Assembly: GCA_013180625.2 (NCBI GenBank)
Contig: SNVD02001284.1
Location: 80,422-144,421 of the forward strand
Source: Boswellia sacra
Lineage: Eukaryota > Streptophyta > Magnoliopsida > Sapindales > Burseraceae
Direction: 5' to 3'
Length of the DNA: 64,000 bases
Shown: one piece after another, positions 45,960-58,959 of the stretch
How the letters are laid out: every line of letters begins with the position of its first letter
Position numbering within the stretch: the first letter of the stretch is position 1
Translations under genes and position numbers: made by a program
Notes under the pieces: generated by a model
What the model saw: the letters and a program-made list of their open reading frames with translations, nothing else
Database searches by the model: none
Told to the model about the DNA's origin: nothing

Positions 45960-46640
45960 TTGTGCACACATAATACATTTAGAATAAAATACCAAAATAT
46001 CCCAACAACCTCAAAGGAGATTAAATCCTCATATACAAAAGGTCATTAGGGCTGAAGTTCTTAAACTACTTGATGTGGGAATTATCTATCCTATTTCGGA
46101 TAGTAAGTGGGTAAGCCCTACACAAATAGTACATAAGAAATCTGGCATTACAGTAGTAAAAAATGAAAAGAGTGAATCATTGCTAACCTGAGTCTCATCT
46201 AGTTGGAGAATATGTATTGATTATAGAAAATTAAATGTTGTCACTAGAAAAGACTATTTTCCCTTATCATTCATTGATCAAATTTTAGAAAGAGTAGTAG
46301 GGTTTTCCTACTACTGCTTTTTTGATGGCTACTCAGGCTATTACCAAATTTCTATTGCACTTAAAGACCAAGAAAAGACCACATTCACATGCCCCTTTGG
46401 TATTTTTTGCATTTAGAAGGATGCCTTTTGGACTTTGTAATGCTTCAACTACTTTTCAAAGATACATGTTAAGCATTTTTAGTGACATGATTGAGCATTA
46501 TTTATAAGTTTTCATAGATGATTTAACTGTCTTTGAAAATTCTTTTGATAATTGTCTTGAAAACTTAGAAAAAGTCCTAAAAATGCATGAAAAAAATGTC
46601 TTATTTTGAATTGAAAAAAATGTCATTATATGGTTACCTC
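45960..46640 (+). pseudogene. reverse transcriptase domain of element B
   Basis: Conceptual translation across stops shows LLDVGIIYPISDSKWVSP, FIDQILERVVG, FDGYSGYYQI, FRRMPFGLCNASTTFQR and the catalytic FIDD (about 46513). At least four stops or shifts break it. Confidence 0.88.
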
Positions 46641-46699
46641 AATCTTCCAAGGAAATTGAAGTGGATAAAGCAAAAATGGAATTGATTTCCCATTTGCCT

Positions 46700-47260
46700 C
46701 AACCAATATAGTCAAGGAGGTCCGTTCATTCTTAAGACATGCCGGATTTTATAGGAGGTTCATAAGAATTATCAGTATTATATCTAAACCTCTTTGTAAC
46801 CTCTTAATAAAATACACTTCTTTTGAATGGACTCAGGAATGTCAAAATGCCTTTGATAAGTTAATTAGACTTTTAACAACTGCTCCAATTATGCAATCTC
46901 TTGATTGGTCATTGCCTTTTAAATTAATGTGTGATGCGATCGATTATGTTATTGGTGTTGTCTTAGGACAAAGAAGAGAAGGTAAGCCTTACGTGATACA
47001 TTATGCAAGTAGAATTTTAAATGATGCACAAATGATTTACAATTGGACAAATTTCGATCTTATTTAATTAGTTTCCTAACTGTTGTTTACACTGACCATG
47101 CTGCTGTAAGATATTTAATGTTTAAACAGGATGCAAAAACCAGACTGATACGGTGGATCATATTGCTCAAAGAATTTAACATCATAATTAAGGATAAGAA
47201 AGGAGTTGAAATGTCATTGTAGATCACTTGTCAAAATTGACGATAGAGATATCATTTGAA
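46700..47260 (+). pseudogene. RNase H region of element B
   Basis: [10 protein letters not shown] (RT thumb), then LMCDAIDYVIGVVLGQR and VVYTDHAAVRYLM give two RNase H blocks. The central TEKELLA segment is lost by a deletion near 47045. Confidence 0.8.
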
Positions 47261-47499
47261 ACCTCACCTATTAATGACCCTTTTCCTGATGAATTTTTAT
47301 TCTCCATTGCCACAATACCTTGGTTTGCTAACATTGTAAATTTTCTTGCAACAAGAGAAATGCCACCTCACTGGAGTACCGAAGACAAAAAGAAATTTTT
47401 AACTAAGGTGAAAAATTTTTATTAGAATGATCCATATCTGTTCCAATATTGTTCTAACCAAATACTTAGAAAATGTATACGTGACAATGAGATATATAG

Positions 47500-48568
47500 T
47501 GTTATTAATTTTTGCCATTCTGAAGCATGTGGAGGATACTTCTCATCAAGAAAAATAGCTGCAAAAATCTTGTAATGTGGATTTTATTAGCCCACCTTAT
47601 TTAAAGATGCACATGCAATTTGCAAAACTTGTGAAAATTATAAAAAATTATGATTTATTTCAAAACAAAATATGATGCCTTTGAATCTCATTCTTATTGT
47701 TGAAATTTTTAACTATTAGGGTATTGATTTTATGTAACCATTTCCACCATCATTTGGTTTTGTTTACATTCTTGTCGTACTAGATTATGTCTTAAAATGG
47801 TCAAGGTTATTCCATGTCGAAACAATGATCACAAAATAGTTATCAAATTCTTGAAAGAGAATATCTTGTGTCGATTTGAAGTTCCTCGAGCCATTATTAG
47901 TGAAGGAGTGACACATTTTTGTAACAAACCATTTGAAACCTTAATGAAGAAATATGGAATCACCTATAAAGTTTCTACCCTTTGTCACCCACAAATAAGT
48001 GGACAAGTTGAAATAGCAAATAGGGAGATAAAACAAATCTTAGAAAAAATGGTTAACCCAAACCGCAAAGATTGGTCCTTAAGACTTAATGATGCACTTT
48101 GGGCTTACCAAACTGCTTTCAAAACATCACTGGGTATGTCTCCTTATAGAGTAGTTTATGAAAAACCTTGTCACTTGCCTGTGGAAATTGAGCATAAAGC
48201 TTACTAGGCCATTAAAACATTTAACACAAATTTAGATGATGCTTGTAAATTACGCAATCTCCAACTGAGTGAACTTGAAGAAATCAGGAATGAGACTTAT
48301 GATAATTCTAAGACCTACAAAGAAAAAATGAAGGTTTTCCATGACAAACACATTGTTAGAAAATATTTTGAACCTTTACAAAAAGTTATTTTTTATGATT
48401 CAAGGTTGCATTGGTTTCCTGGTAAACTTCAGTCTTGTTGGACTGGACATTTTATTGTTAAAAATGTTTTATTCTCATGGAGCTGTTAAAATTGAGAATC
48501 CAAAGAATGGTAATGTTTTTAAAGTTAATGGACAACGGTTAAAACTATTCTTTAAAAATTTTGACTAA
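47500..48568 (+). pseudogene. integrase of element B
   Basis: Zinc-binding region with HSEACGGYFSS and CKTCEN, GIDFM, then an open stretch (47797-48207) with [20 protein letters not shown] and [19 protein letters not shown]. The second catalytic aspartate of the D,D-35-E set appears as EG instead of DG/DR. C-terminal NGQRLKLFF ends the frame at 48568. Confidence 0.85.
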
Positions 48569-48709
48569 AATGAAGAGTCTATTGCTTTAATCAATCCTTT
48601 TTAAGGATTGATTTTTCCTGTTAAGTGGCAGATACGGTACTCCGTGACTTTTGAAGTCGGTTTTTTTAGTTCCTAAAAACTATTGCGTTTCTCTCATTTT
48701 CTTTTCAAA

Positions 48710-49257
48710 TGGATACCATTCTCTCAAATCTAAAAAGACGTTTTCCCTCTTTTCCTCAAAATGATTGGTTTAAAATTTACAAAGCACGAGCAAAAAGACT
48801 AAGGATGTTGATGCTCAAGGGTATTCCTACTGATTTAAGATGGTTAATTAAAGTTAAGGTCTGATTATCTTGTGAATCTCTAGACGATGTTGTTTCTCAT
48901 ATGCTAGGTTTAGAAAGAAGCCCTTATACCAAAAAGTGAAGAGCGAAAATATTATAAGTCTGTTACAAATGTGCAAGATGGACTTGTAACCAGCGTTGTC
49001 GCTCTTTGGGATTTGTGTCTAACAATCGAGAGGATAAGCTTCAATTTATCAAGAATGGTCTGAGTAGGGAGTCTTTGGACAATGTCTTATTGACTCTTGA
49101 GACACATCCTTATGGAATTGTGCAACGTAAAATCTTGAAACTATGAATCCAATTTCGAGAAGAGCATGCACAATACAATCTTGGGAATCTGACTGAAAAC
49201 GAGATTGTTTACCAATTTATAAGAAAACTGGATGGGAAGCATATCCCTAACTCATAA
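48710..49257 (+). pseudogene. ORF X of element B
   Basis: Best view of the N-terminus: MDTILSNLKRRFPSFPQND, WFKIYKARAKRLRMLMLKGI and PTDLRWLIKVKV before an in-frame TGA. After three stops the conserved core VCYKCARWTCNQRCRSLGF, NREDKLQFIKNGLSRESLDN, VLLTLE and QFIRKLDGKHIPNS is intact. Only one frame is needed throughout, so stops rather than indels killed it. Unknown function; same place as in A and C. Confidence 0.75.
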
Positions 49258-49559
49258 AAGGTGTTTAAACCATTTCTGGATGTAAAACCAGAAGAAGATG
49301 TAAGTCACAGTCACAACTACCTATATATATGCATGCGCACTGTCATTTTTGAATTTTTGCTATCATTTTTGAATTTGTCTTTATCTTTCGGTTGAATTAT
49401 GCATGCATGTTATAATTTTTATTTCTGCTATTTTTGAATTTCTATGTTTTATTGTCAAACTTTTTCAATAAACAGTTGAGCTATCCATATATGTGTTATC
49501 ATTGCAATATCTTGTTGCACTTCATAAATACATCTCTTGTTCTTCATTTTCACACACAT

Positions 49560-50226
49560 AATTAGAGAATTATTTCGACACGGAGGGAACCTCAGCTCAT
49601 CGAATCCAAAATATATGTGTATTCTGTGGATTTCGACCTGAAAAAAATAGAGAGTTTGTAGAAGCAGCAAACTATCTTGGCAGATTATTAGCTGAGAGAA
49701 AGATTCATTTGGTTTATAAGGGAGGTAGTCTCGGATTAATGCGGTGTATGTCAACAGTTGCACTCTTATGAGGCAGTCAAGTTTAAGGTGTTATTCCTAA
49801 AGTTTTGGTTGTAGAAAGCATCACTGGAAAAACAGTTGGGCAGGAGTTAAGGGTCTCACCTATGCATGAATGCATGACATAAATGCTTATCAATTCGGAT
49901 GCCTTTATTGCTTTACCAGGTGGCTTTGGTACTTTTGAAGAAATTTTTCAATTTGCCTCTTAGGCCCAACTGAATCTCCATCGGAAACCCATTTGTTGAA
50001 TATTAATAATTTCTTTGATCCTTTATTACGTTTTGTTGATGAAGTCGTAGAACAGAATTTTATCCCACACTCGGTGCGACAGATCATTGTTTCTACTACT
50101 ACTGTTGAGGAACTGCTTGACAAATTATAAGTAGTTGATTATAAACCTGACCCAGCAATAACTCAGATTAATTGGCCGGTGGGACACAACAATAAACGTA
50201 AATTGGATCTGACGCTTCGTTTGTAA
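49560..50226 (+). pseudogene. LOG-like: LOG-like domain carried by element B
   Basis: Reads HRIQNICVFCGFRPEKNREF, LVYKGGSLGLM, GVIPKVLVVESITG, DAFIALPGGFGTFEEIFQFA, LHRKPI, then LLNINNFFDPLL and IIVSTTTVEELLDKL. The PGGxGTxxE motif is complete here. At least four stops and one shift (after HRKPI, near 49994) inactivate it. The C-terminus NNKRKLDLTLRL ends at TAA 50224-50226 and matches the tails of A and C. Confidence 0.85.
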
Positions 50227-51480
50227 TTTTTCTTGTCTTTTGTTTCATTTGTAGCATTTTATTTTACGCTCACTTAAGTGTTTTTCAAGTTGTTTCTTTT
50301 GAATAGTTAAAGTTTTAGGTAATGTCTCCTATTCTTTATCTCTTTACATTTAAACATTGAGGACAATGTTTTATTTAGTTGGAGGGGAAGGATTGTGGAT
50401 ATAAGTGTGTCATACATATCCCTTTTGCAAAGAAAAAAAGAAGAAGATTTAGAGTGGCTATGTAAGGAGTCAATTTCTCTTGAGACACATTCTGGGTCAG
50501 GAATGGCAGAGTAAAGAGTACAATTTTGAACTCCTGAAATCCATTTTAACTGACTTGTTATTAACTAACTTGATATTATTTAGTTTTGATTTTTGAATTT
50601 TATAACAAAGTTATCTTATTCATTTCACTTTGAATTATTCAAATCTATGAACTCTCACAACTTTATCATTTAATAAACTGTTTGCTCATGTACTCCTTAA
50701 GCAAGTATTTAGGAACCTTTCTTCATACACAAACATACCTTGATGCATGATTATGGGTTGCAAATTAAAATGTTGCAATATTTGAGTTCTTTTATTTTGT
50801 TTAGGATAACAACAAAAAGAAGGAGAAAGTAAAAAATAAAATAAAATAAAATAAATAAGCAATTATGGATAAGTTTCGTATTGTAGCCGGCTTAATTCGA
50901 GCAATTAAGCCTGAGGGGTGCCTCAACACCTAATACCTTAAGACTAACTGGTTTGGGAGCTATTAACCTAAAGCTCGTTATGTGAATTAAGGATAAAGCT
51001 TAAGGGGATTGAACATTACACTATCTACAATTTTTCTAAGAAAAAATAAAGCATCAGCAACCCGAGTCGTTAAGCTCATAAGGGTATCTTAACACCTAAT
51101 GCCCTAAGGCAAACTGGTCTGAGAGTCATTAGCCTAAGGCTCGTTACATGGGTTAACAATGCATTGTTCCAAAAAAAAAAATTTGATGATGAATGAATGC
51201 CCCCTTGCCTAAGGTCGTTAGTTTTAACAAATATTAGAACCAATATGGCTTCTTTCTAAAAAGCTCCACAGTCATATGTTGACTGAGCACAAAAAGAAGA
51301 TTTATTAATATCTTGGTTGAAGGGTATATGAGTCTTTAAAAAAATTGATGAGAGTTTATTTGTTTGGCTAGAATCAGGGAGAGTGCAATAAAGGCCACCT
51401 TGGATATAAAATTCTATAAATCACTGTTGAATAATAACGCTTTAATTGCTATGGACTAGCAATAAGTTGGTTAGAGGGTG
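50227..51480 (+). other. 3' non-coding region of element B
   Basis: Shares with A the box ctcttgagacacattctgg...aatggcagag (about 50480-50515) and aacattgaggacaatg (about 50353). An (AAAAT)n run lies at 50830-50860. Two imperfect tandem units of about 170 bp follow (next entry). The tract before the 3' LTR (ggttagagggtg) is a weak polypurine tract. Confidence 0.7.
50880..51165 (+). repeat. two-unit tandem repeat in element B
   Basis: The run attaagcctgaggggtgcctcaac... to taaagctcgttatgtgaatt is repeated as gttaagctcataagggtatc... to taaggctcgttacatgggtt, about 170 bp apart, with mismatches. Confidence 0.7.
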
Positions 51481-53029
51481 TGATGAACACTTTAATGTGT
51501 ATGTTTAATAAGAGTTCAATTCATCATATTACACTAATTGTGTCATTAAATTTCTCAATTTAAGCATATTTGTAGGTTTTGCATCTTTTGATTTAGTTCC
51601 ATCTTAAATTCAATTTTGATGCAGGTTACGGTAAAATGGGCATAACTTTCTATTTATAGATTAAAATGGTGTAAATCTTGATCTGTTGGAAAGCTGATTA
51701 AATTTTCTACAAAATTGTATTTCACAAGTATTATGAAATACGGGCGTCTAGTGGACCAAAAAAGGGCTTAAAATGAACCTATCTGAAGTTTCGACCCAGC
51801 TTGACCATGCCTTTGTATTTTGACCATATCTCTTGAAATACATATCCAAATAATATGATTCAGGATGTTATAGGAATCTGAGAGAAATATCTACAAAGTT
51901 CATGAAGATATATGATCAAAATTATGAATATTTTAACGTCAAATCAAAATTGGTAGCCAAAGTCAGTGCACATAATGATTCAAATTGTCAACAATTACCT
52001 CCTTTGTAATTTGATAAATTTACCCCTCAATTGTATCTATAAATATGGGTGAATTGTGACCCAAAGAGGCATCTTGGCTCTTGGCTGGGATTTCTTAACG
52101 TTGTATTTTTTTTTTGTGTTTTGTTATCTTAATATTATTAATAAATCTTTTTCTTCTTGCAATTTATTTCTTTCTTGCATAATGTCTTGCTAAATTCTCT
52201 CTTGCTAAGGTGAAAGAGTGAAACCCTTGATATGATAATAAGGATTCTTTAACCCTTTAATATGTACTTAATAATCATAATCTTGTATTGTTTATTTTAT
52301 ATGTCTTCTATTTATTTTCTTAGTCAATCTTGACACCACTCATAAAGTGGAGGTCTTGTTTCATTGTGGACAATCATTGGCATATAAAATGCTTGGATCA
52401 TTTCTAGACACCGTATGGTTCTCCCTTACTGACATAAGTCTGGTTAGGAACCTTAATTTGTTATAGACATATGGTGATTGACACATTGGATGCTTAAACC
52501 CATTTATAAGAAGTGGTATTAATATTGGTAATAAAACAAATATATTTTATATAACTAAAATAGGCCCAAGTGACTTACCTTCCGATTGGAACCTCCATGA
52601 TGTGTGGATTCCAATTGAGTTATAATTGAGTTATTTATCCTTATTTGATATATCAAAGACAGATTTCCTGATTTTAGCTTTCATTATTATTGTGTTAATT
52701 CTTCTCACTTGCGTATTTTAATTATTCTCGTTTATTGCTTATGAAATTGTTTTTTCATTTGCTATGGTAAGTTTTACCACCTATTTTCATGGATGATTTT
52801 ACCATATTTTATTTTTGTTTTACATTTGAATGGTCGGTTGTACTTCCTACCATCTTTATTTTTATTTGTTAATATTATCTTGTCATTTATTTGAATTATT
52901 AATATCATATTTGCTCATCCTTTAGTTTATACTATTAAATCTCCTTCCATGTGGATCGACTCTATCTTATCGAGTTTATTACCTTTGATACTCCTATATT
53001 TAGGAGATAATCATTTTTTAGATGTGTCA
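51481..53029 (+). repeat. 3' LTR of element B
   Basis: TGATGAACACTTT...GATGTGTCA, 1549 bp, followed by the gataa target duplication. Confidence 0.93.
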
Positions 53030-53034
53030 GATAA

Positions 53035-54700
53035 CAATATGTTTAAATTACATATTAGAATATTTGTTCTATTGGAAGAATTAGTTGTGTTGTGTTTTCG
53101 GAAAGAAGCTATAAAGATTTTGGTAAGAATTAATTTTTAAAATTGTTGTACTTCTAAAAATCGTAAATATATGTATGATGAACTTGATTGGCAAAATCTA
53201 ATTCTAAATAAAATATAGATTGTTTTTTAAAAATATTATAATTCTAAAATTATAATATAAATAATTAAAAAGACAGTAATTATATATTTTTTTTATTTTT
53301 TATTAAAATAATAAAAAGTAAATAAAAAGCAAAAAGCTGTCACTAGATATGTATTGCTGTTGCTATTGACAACTTAGCGTGCCTAATGACATAACTGTTG
53401 CCAAAATGATGGACGGTAGCTAATCTATGAGGACCCAGTCCCATTGGCATCGTTGACACTTATGCCGATAATTAGCGGTAACAAGTAGTTAAAAGTAAAA
53501 AAGGTTGAGACTTTTGAAACTTTAACCATTTAAAACTATTGATTGCCAAAATAAGTGGCGGCGACATGAACAAATCCTCGTAAATTGGTCAGTCCGGACG
53601 TGTTAGCAAAGGCAATGTCGTTGAACGTGCCATGTTGTTGAGAATGGGTACATCTGCTCAACAATAATTGTTTGCGTTTTTAGAAAAATACATTAAAAAA
53701 ATTTTAACTAAGGTTTTATATTTTATACACGAAATAATTAATTAATTTTAAAATTTTAATATTATTTGTGAAATTGACTTTGAAAAATAAGATTTTTAAG
53801 AATTGCTCTTACATAGTTTTGAAATCTGATATAAAAACTAATTCTTGGAGAATTATTTTGGATGAATTTACCAAATGCCAAAATAATTGAAGCTTTTTGA
53901 AAATCTACTTTACACTTTGTAACCTCAGTAACAAGTGCGCTTTAAATATCATTACAAAATAAATAAATAAACACTAATGACATTTTTAGTTTCTGATTTT
54001 CATTTTTGGTGTTTAGTTTTTTCTAATAGCTATTGTTAATGATGGGGGTAATTTTTTTAGCATATATCTGTTATCACGAACTCATTAACAGTTGCAGACT
54101 AAGAAGGAGGTATTTGACATTTTGAGAAGTAAAGGATTTATGTAGGATTAAACTAAATCATAAAAAGAGGTCCATGGAGTTAAACTTTTTTTTAGAAATT
54201 TTTTTTTAAAAAATTTTTATAATGATTTATAATTCATAGTTTTATAAACCTCATTTATATTTTATAAACTTATCTGTGTAATTCCATTGTTTTATGCGCT
54301 AAAATAGGGCAAAGGTGGGTCTATATATTATCAAAACTTCCCCCAGCTTGTATATCAATTGCGGGTTTCACTAACCACCCTTAAAATTAGGGCTCGATCC
54401 AAATTTTGCCAAACTTAGGGATCCTTATAATTTTCCCTTTCTTCAAATAATCAACATATATATATATATATGCAAAAACTAAAGTGATATAAAATATAAA
54501 TTATTGACAATCGTCGTTGGAATATCATATTGTGAAATTTTCATTTTTTTTTCACAATCTTTTTTCTACTACCAATTATCAATTATAAATGGGGAGGATA
54601 ATTTGCCCCACCGAATAAATTTTTTTTTTTTTATTAGTCATGCATTAATTTAGTAGTACAATTATGATCAATATCTAATTTAGAGAACGTGACAGCGTGA
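53035..54700. other. intergenic, AT-rich
   Basis: No gene seen. An (AT)n run lies at about 54460-54472. The block at 54390-54445 (ccaaacttagggatccttataattttccc) resembles a transposon end, but no partner was found. Confidence 0.5.
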
Positions 54701-54719
54701 AGTATTGGATGCGAAACAC

Positions 54720-55830
54720 GATTAAACACGTATCAAAAGTGCAAACCTGGAGAACTCTCTGTCCCTTTACGTCTTGGATTCCTTATATATGCTCCCTGTG
54801 TTAACGTTTTCATCTTCTTTGCTCCCAGTGTGTTACGTTTTCCCTCAGGTTCCATAAGTTTTGCTTGAGCTTTCTTGCCAGGAACCTTCTGAACAATTAA
54901 TGGTTGCATTATTACGCGGGAGACTGTGATTTTAGTTTCCTGGCCTTTAGGATGCTTGGAATGTGGTGGAGAGTCAATTTCCAATGTGACTTTCAGCTTT
55001 TTACCCTTATCACGGGGTTTTCTTTCGTCCTCCTTGCTTTTTCTTAGATGGATCCTGCGAAGCTTTCTGTAATTTTTCCTCAAGGTCCGCAATTTTATGC
55101 TTTAAGAACTTGAATTGAGAATCTGATCATTCTTCCTTTCTTTACAGGCTTTTAGATATAGAAACTGAAGAAGCTAGGCTTACATGGACTTTTCGTGATG
55201 TCCTGGTATATTTCCAAGTTTTGATGTTAGATTGGCTACCAAGTTGGCTGCATTAACCGATACATGAAGGTTGAGGACTAGTTTCCTTTGCTATCATGGA
55301 AACTAATTTGGATAGTGATTTTGCGAAGGCATATAGGTGATTGCTAGTGCCCTTTTCCATAGATGGTGCCAAACTTTTTGTGTCAAAATCTGGATGGCCC
55401 AAATTCCTTACGAACTGAGAAGAAATTAGTAAAATGTGGGTTTCAGGTCTACTTCTCTACAATTATAAGAAATTGCCTTCGGTGAGGACGCGGCAACGGG
55501 TGCTAGCATAGCCACTCTCATGCTTAAGATAGTAGATGAAAAGGTATGAATAAAGCATAAATTGACTTCAATAACTAACGTGAGTGAGCTTTGAAGGACT
55601 TACTTCCGCCTTTTTGAACTTACCCTTATGAGGCTTATGTAGTGGAATGGAGTAACTTGCTCCTCAAATCATGGGATAGTGGTCTATTACCTAATTCTCA
55701 GCATGGTTTTGACCATCTCAGCCATTTATCCATAATCCATTGGAGAGAATAAAGGTGCATGTGGAGGTTCTCTCAGTGGATGTAACTCATTCCCTTATTT
55801 GTAAGGGTTTTAATTTTGGAGAGGCTTTGT
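54720..55830 (-). pseudogene. decayed coding-like region, unidentified
   Basis: A 119-codon minus-strand frame (55092-54733) is lysine-rich. In a neighbouring frame the same DNA gives a coiled-coil-like FKFLKHKIADLEEKLQKASQ, so frames have shifted. Upstream on the minus strand (55830-55100) there are short coding-like pieces with many stops. It could be a decayed retrotransposon gag or a gene fragment; I do not recognise it. Confidence 0.35.
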
Positions 55831-56456
55831 TATGCTATTTGGCACTTGACATATGTCTCTGCATGTGAAATGATTAGATGAGAGACATGTGAAATGATGA
55901 GATGGATATTGAATAACTCATATTTGGGCTCTTGATATGGCATTGGTCAGGTTTATCTTGTGGGCTAGAATCTAACAAGGCTTCACGTCTTATAAATCTA
56001 ACTTTTTTTTGACATTGGATCTTAATATTAGGATATTTTTTGGGCTTTCGGGGCTTCAAAAATTATATCCAACAAGTAATATTACCTGATATGCAATTGT
56101 CTACTGTATTTTTACATATAAACATTTCTGTGAGGATAATATTACCTATCTCAAAATTTATCTCAATTTTGCATTTCAAATTTTGTGTAGTAATGTAATA
56201 AAATAATATGATAGCTTTATATTAATATAAGTTATATCATTTAAGATATATGATTTGACATAAAAGTTTACTATGTATAACACTATCAATTACAAATTAA
56301 ATCTAAATTAATGCTCGATTGTGTTAATAATCCTAGGAAAGGAAAATTGATTGTTTGGTTTGAGTAAAAATTGAGGAAAATGGATTCTTAATAATCCAAT
56401 TTCCTTAATTTTCGGTAATTATGTTTTCTTCCAAGAATGGGAGGAGAAAATTAATA
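55831..56456. other. intergenic, AT-rich
   Basis: Nothing recognised. Confidence 0.5.
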
Positions 56457-57525
56457 GAAAAATTGAAAAAAATAGATACAATTAGGGATTCTAGTTGAAA
56501 TTTGGACACATCCTGAAAAATTTTCATGCCATAGACACTTTCTTGACAAAAAGACTCTTTTTTTTTGGAATTGACAAAAAGACTCAATTACCCTTATATA
56601 TTCAATTTTTTTCCAAAGCCTTATTTCCCCTTATTTCCCTCTTCAGTCAAAAATTACCGAAACCCATCGACAGTGCTTGAAACGCAAACCAACATGAGCA
56701 TCGCCTGAGGATAGAAGCATCAAGCAAGACGACGCAGAAAGAAGCACCCATCGATACTAAAGGTCCCTAATTGTGATTTATTTAGTTGTTATTCGCTAGA
56801 CTTGGTTTAGTTTTTAGGGAATTTGAATTGAGAATTTGAGTTTCCGTCGGATTTGTAAACTTATTTGGAGATAAATCGAGTGTTATAATGTGATTTTTGT
56901 GGTTTGATGCGTAAGAAAATCGACGAAACGAGTTGTGAATCCAGTGTTGTATTGCGACGAAGAAGACACTTGACACTCAACAACAACCTGTCGAGTGGTG
57001 AAATGTCTAGTGTCGAGCGATTGTCGAGTGGTGGTATAGTGACAAGTGATGGTGTAGTGTCGAGTGTCGAGTGTCGCGTTGTGTTGTGTCGAGTGTCGTC
57101 ACGACACCACTCGACACTACACCACTCGACAAATATCCGACACTTGACACTACACCACTCGACAATTATTCGACACTCGACACTACACCACCACTCGTCA
57201 CTGCACCACCACTCGTCACTACACCACCACTCGACAAACACTCGATACTCGACATTTCACCACTTGGCAAACACTCAACACTCAACATTTCACCACTCAA
57301 CAAACACTCGACATTTCACCACTCGACACGACTTGACAAGTGGTTGTCGAGTGTCGAGTGTCTTCTTCGTCGCAATACAACACTGGATTCACAACATTAT
57401 AACAGTCGATTTATCCCTAAATAAGTTCACAAATCCCTCAGAAACTCAAATCCCTAATTCATATTCCTAAAAACTAAATCAAATCTAACGAATAACAACC
57501 AAATAAATCACAATTAGGGACCCTC
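56457..57525. mobile_element. second Mutator-like element of the TCGA-repeat family, interrupted by element C
   Basis: The left end gaaaaattgaaaaaaatagatacaattaggg...acatcctgaaaa...atgccatagacac matches both ends of the 4.6 kb element. The left arm 56762-56990 (gtccctaattgtgatttattt...) is the inverted complement of 57297-57525. Between the arms are dense cgacactcgac/gtcgagtg repeats. The right arm stops at 57525, where element C begins; its outer end must lie beyond the window. No coding sequence is supported; long frames here are only repeat translations. Confidence 0.82.
56985..57370. repeat. CGACACTCGACA-type short repeats
   Basis: More than twenty copies of a 7-12 base word built on tcgacactcgac and accactcgac, switching orientation near 57095. 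The same words occur at 21425-21700 and 24190-24930. Confidence 0.8.
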
Positions 57526-58942
57526 TGATGCGTTCGAAACTAGCAAGTATACTAGTCGCACAAGTAATAAAGTGATAAGTAAGATATCGTTCCTACGAGG
57601 ATTGATTCTAATTGAATTTGTTATTTCCAGCAACAATTAACTAAATGGGGGGTTTTGTTGTTTGATTAACTAGATGAAAAACTGAATACGATGGTAATTA
57701 ATGAATAACACAATACAAACTTAATTGAAATGGGAATTAATCAATGATAGAAATCTGGTCAAGGGATCCTTCTCTACCACAAGATATGGATTTGTGAATT
57801 AATCGTAGAATTGTCATCCAATTACAGCATTGAATTTATCAACCGTAGATAACAACAAGCTCTGTTATCCCAATCTTTCCTTACTTTGTTGTTAAATAAA
57901 ACAAGCTCTTTATTTAATCTCTATCCATTAAACAACCTAAAACAAGCTCTCTAAATTTAATTCAATGGATGCATTACGAAAAGAAAGACAGGTTGATCTA
58001 AGCAATAAACACACAAGCTCGGATTATTTAACTTAGGTTATATTCTCCAATTGCAATCTCTGATCACAATTTGCTACTAATGATTAGAAATTCAAGACAA
58101 TTACGGATCAAGATTTCTAATCTAGCAATAAACAATATCCAGATTATATTCAGTTGGCCACCCAAATACAATCCAGCAAGTAATCATAAGCATTAAACAT
58201 GGGAAAATACAAGCAACTTCAATTAAAGAATTGGATAATAACTTCTTACACAATCAACTCACAAACACCATATTAAGGGCTTTGAAATCACCCTCAAGCA
58301 ATTCAGATTTAGTTACACATATTCAGACACAATACAAATACAATACAATACGGAGACATTCCAGAAAACGAAAGGGAAAGGGAAAACTTAGCAAATTTGA
58401 TGAAAATCTTTTAAGATTGTAGTTCTTCCTCTTTCCAAGCCTTCTTTCTCCTTCAAGAACTCCAGGAGATGAGAAATCCAGAGCTGCTGCCTCCAAGTCC
58501 TTCCCCCCTCTTCAAGTTATTCAAATAAAACCCTAAAATGTGTTTATATACTCTGCTACAGTAACCTGCTACAGTGTCCTGTATTATACATGCTATAGTG
58601 ATTTGTGGAATTACATTTCTACACTTCTCACACTGTTTTGATTATAACTTTCGGTACACTGAATAGATTCATGAACCGTAAATTTCTCTTGAAAATAGAC
58701 TTCGAGAGCTTTCCAACGGTATATAACATGTCATCAGGTTCATTGTATATCAATACAATTAAATCCGAGAAGATGGTTGACTAGCAGAGGTGAAAATGAA
58801 GGGTTTTACTCCATTTTTGTGCAAGTTGCTCCAAAACTCCTACAAATATCAAACCCACACAAAAACATAAAAATACCAAGGAATATAGCAAAGAAACATG
58901 GACGAATTGATATAAAAGTAATACATAAATAGACACCCATCA
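57526..58942 (-). repeat. 3' LTR of element C
   Basis: Reverse complement starts TGATGGGTGTC and ends CGAACGCATCA, 1417 bp, same family as the element A LTRs. It carries CTGTAGCA words, TATATAAA (58550-58543) and the telo-box AAACCCTAA (58528-58536 on the plus strand). Confidence 0.93.
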
Positions 58943-58959
58943 AATTCCCCCACACTTAG
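58943..58959 (-). other. polypurine tract of element C
   Basis: Reverse complement tctaagtgtgggggaatt directly precedes the LTR, identical in form to element A. Confidence 0.85.

Larger units (their letters stand above)
41654..53029 (+). mobile_element. element B: old Ty3/gypsy (Athila-like) LTR retrotransposon with ORF X and LOG modules
   Basis: LTRs 41654-43197 and 51481-53029, flanked by a perfect 5-bp duplication gataa (41649-41653 and 53030-53034). Internal order is primer site, gag, protease, RT, RNase H, integrase, ORF X, LOG, as in element A. The LTRs differ more from each other than those of A, and stops are frequent in every gene, so B is older. Its LTR is not recognisably similar to that of A, but the internal proteins and the post-pol modules clearly are, so B and A are sister families. 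Confidence 0.95.

Noticed and set aside
56861..57470. Long threonine-, histidine- and serine-rich open frames on both strands
   Set aside because: Produced by the cgacactcgac short repeats of the Mutator-like element; no protein character.
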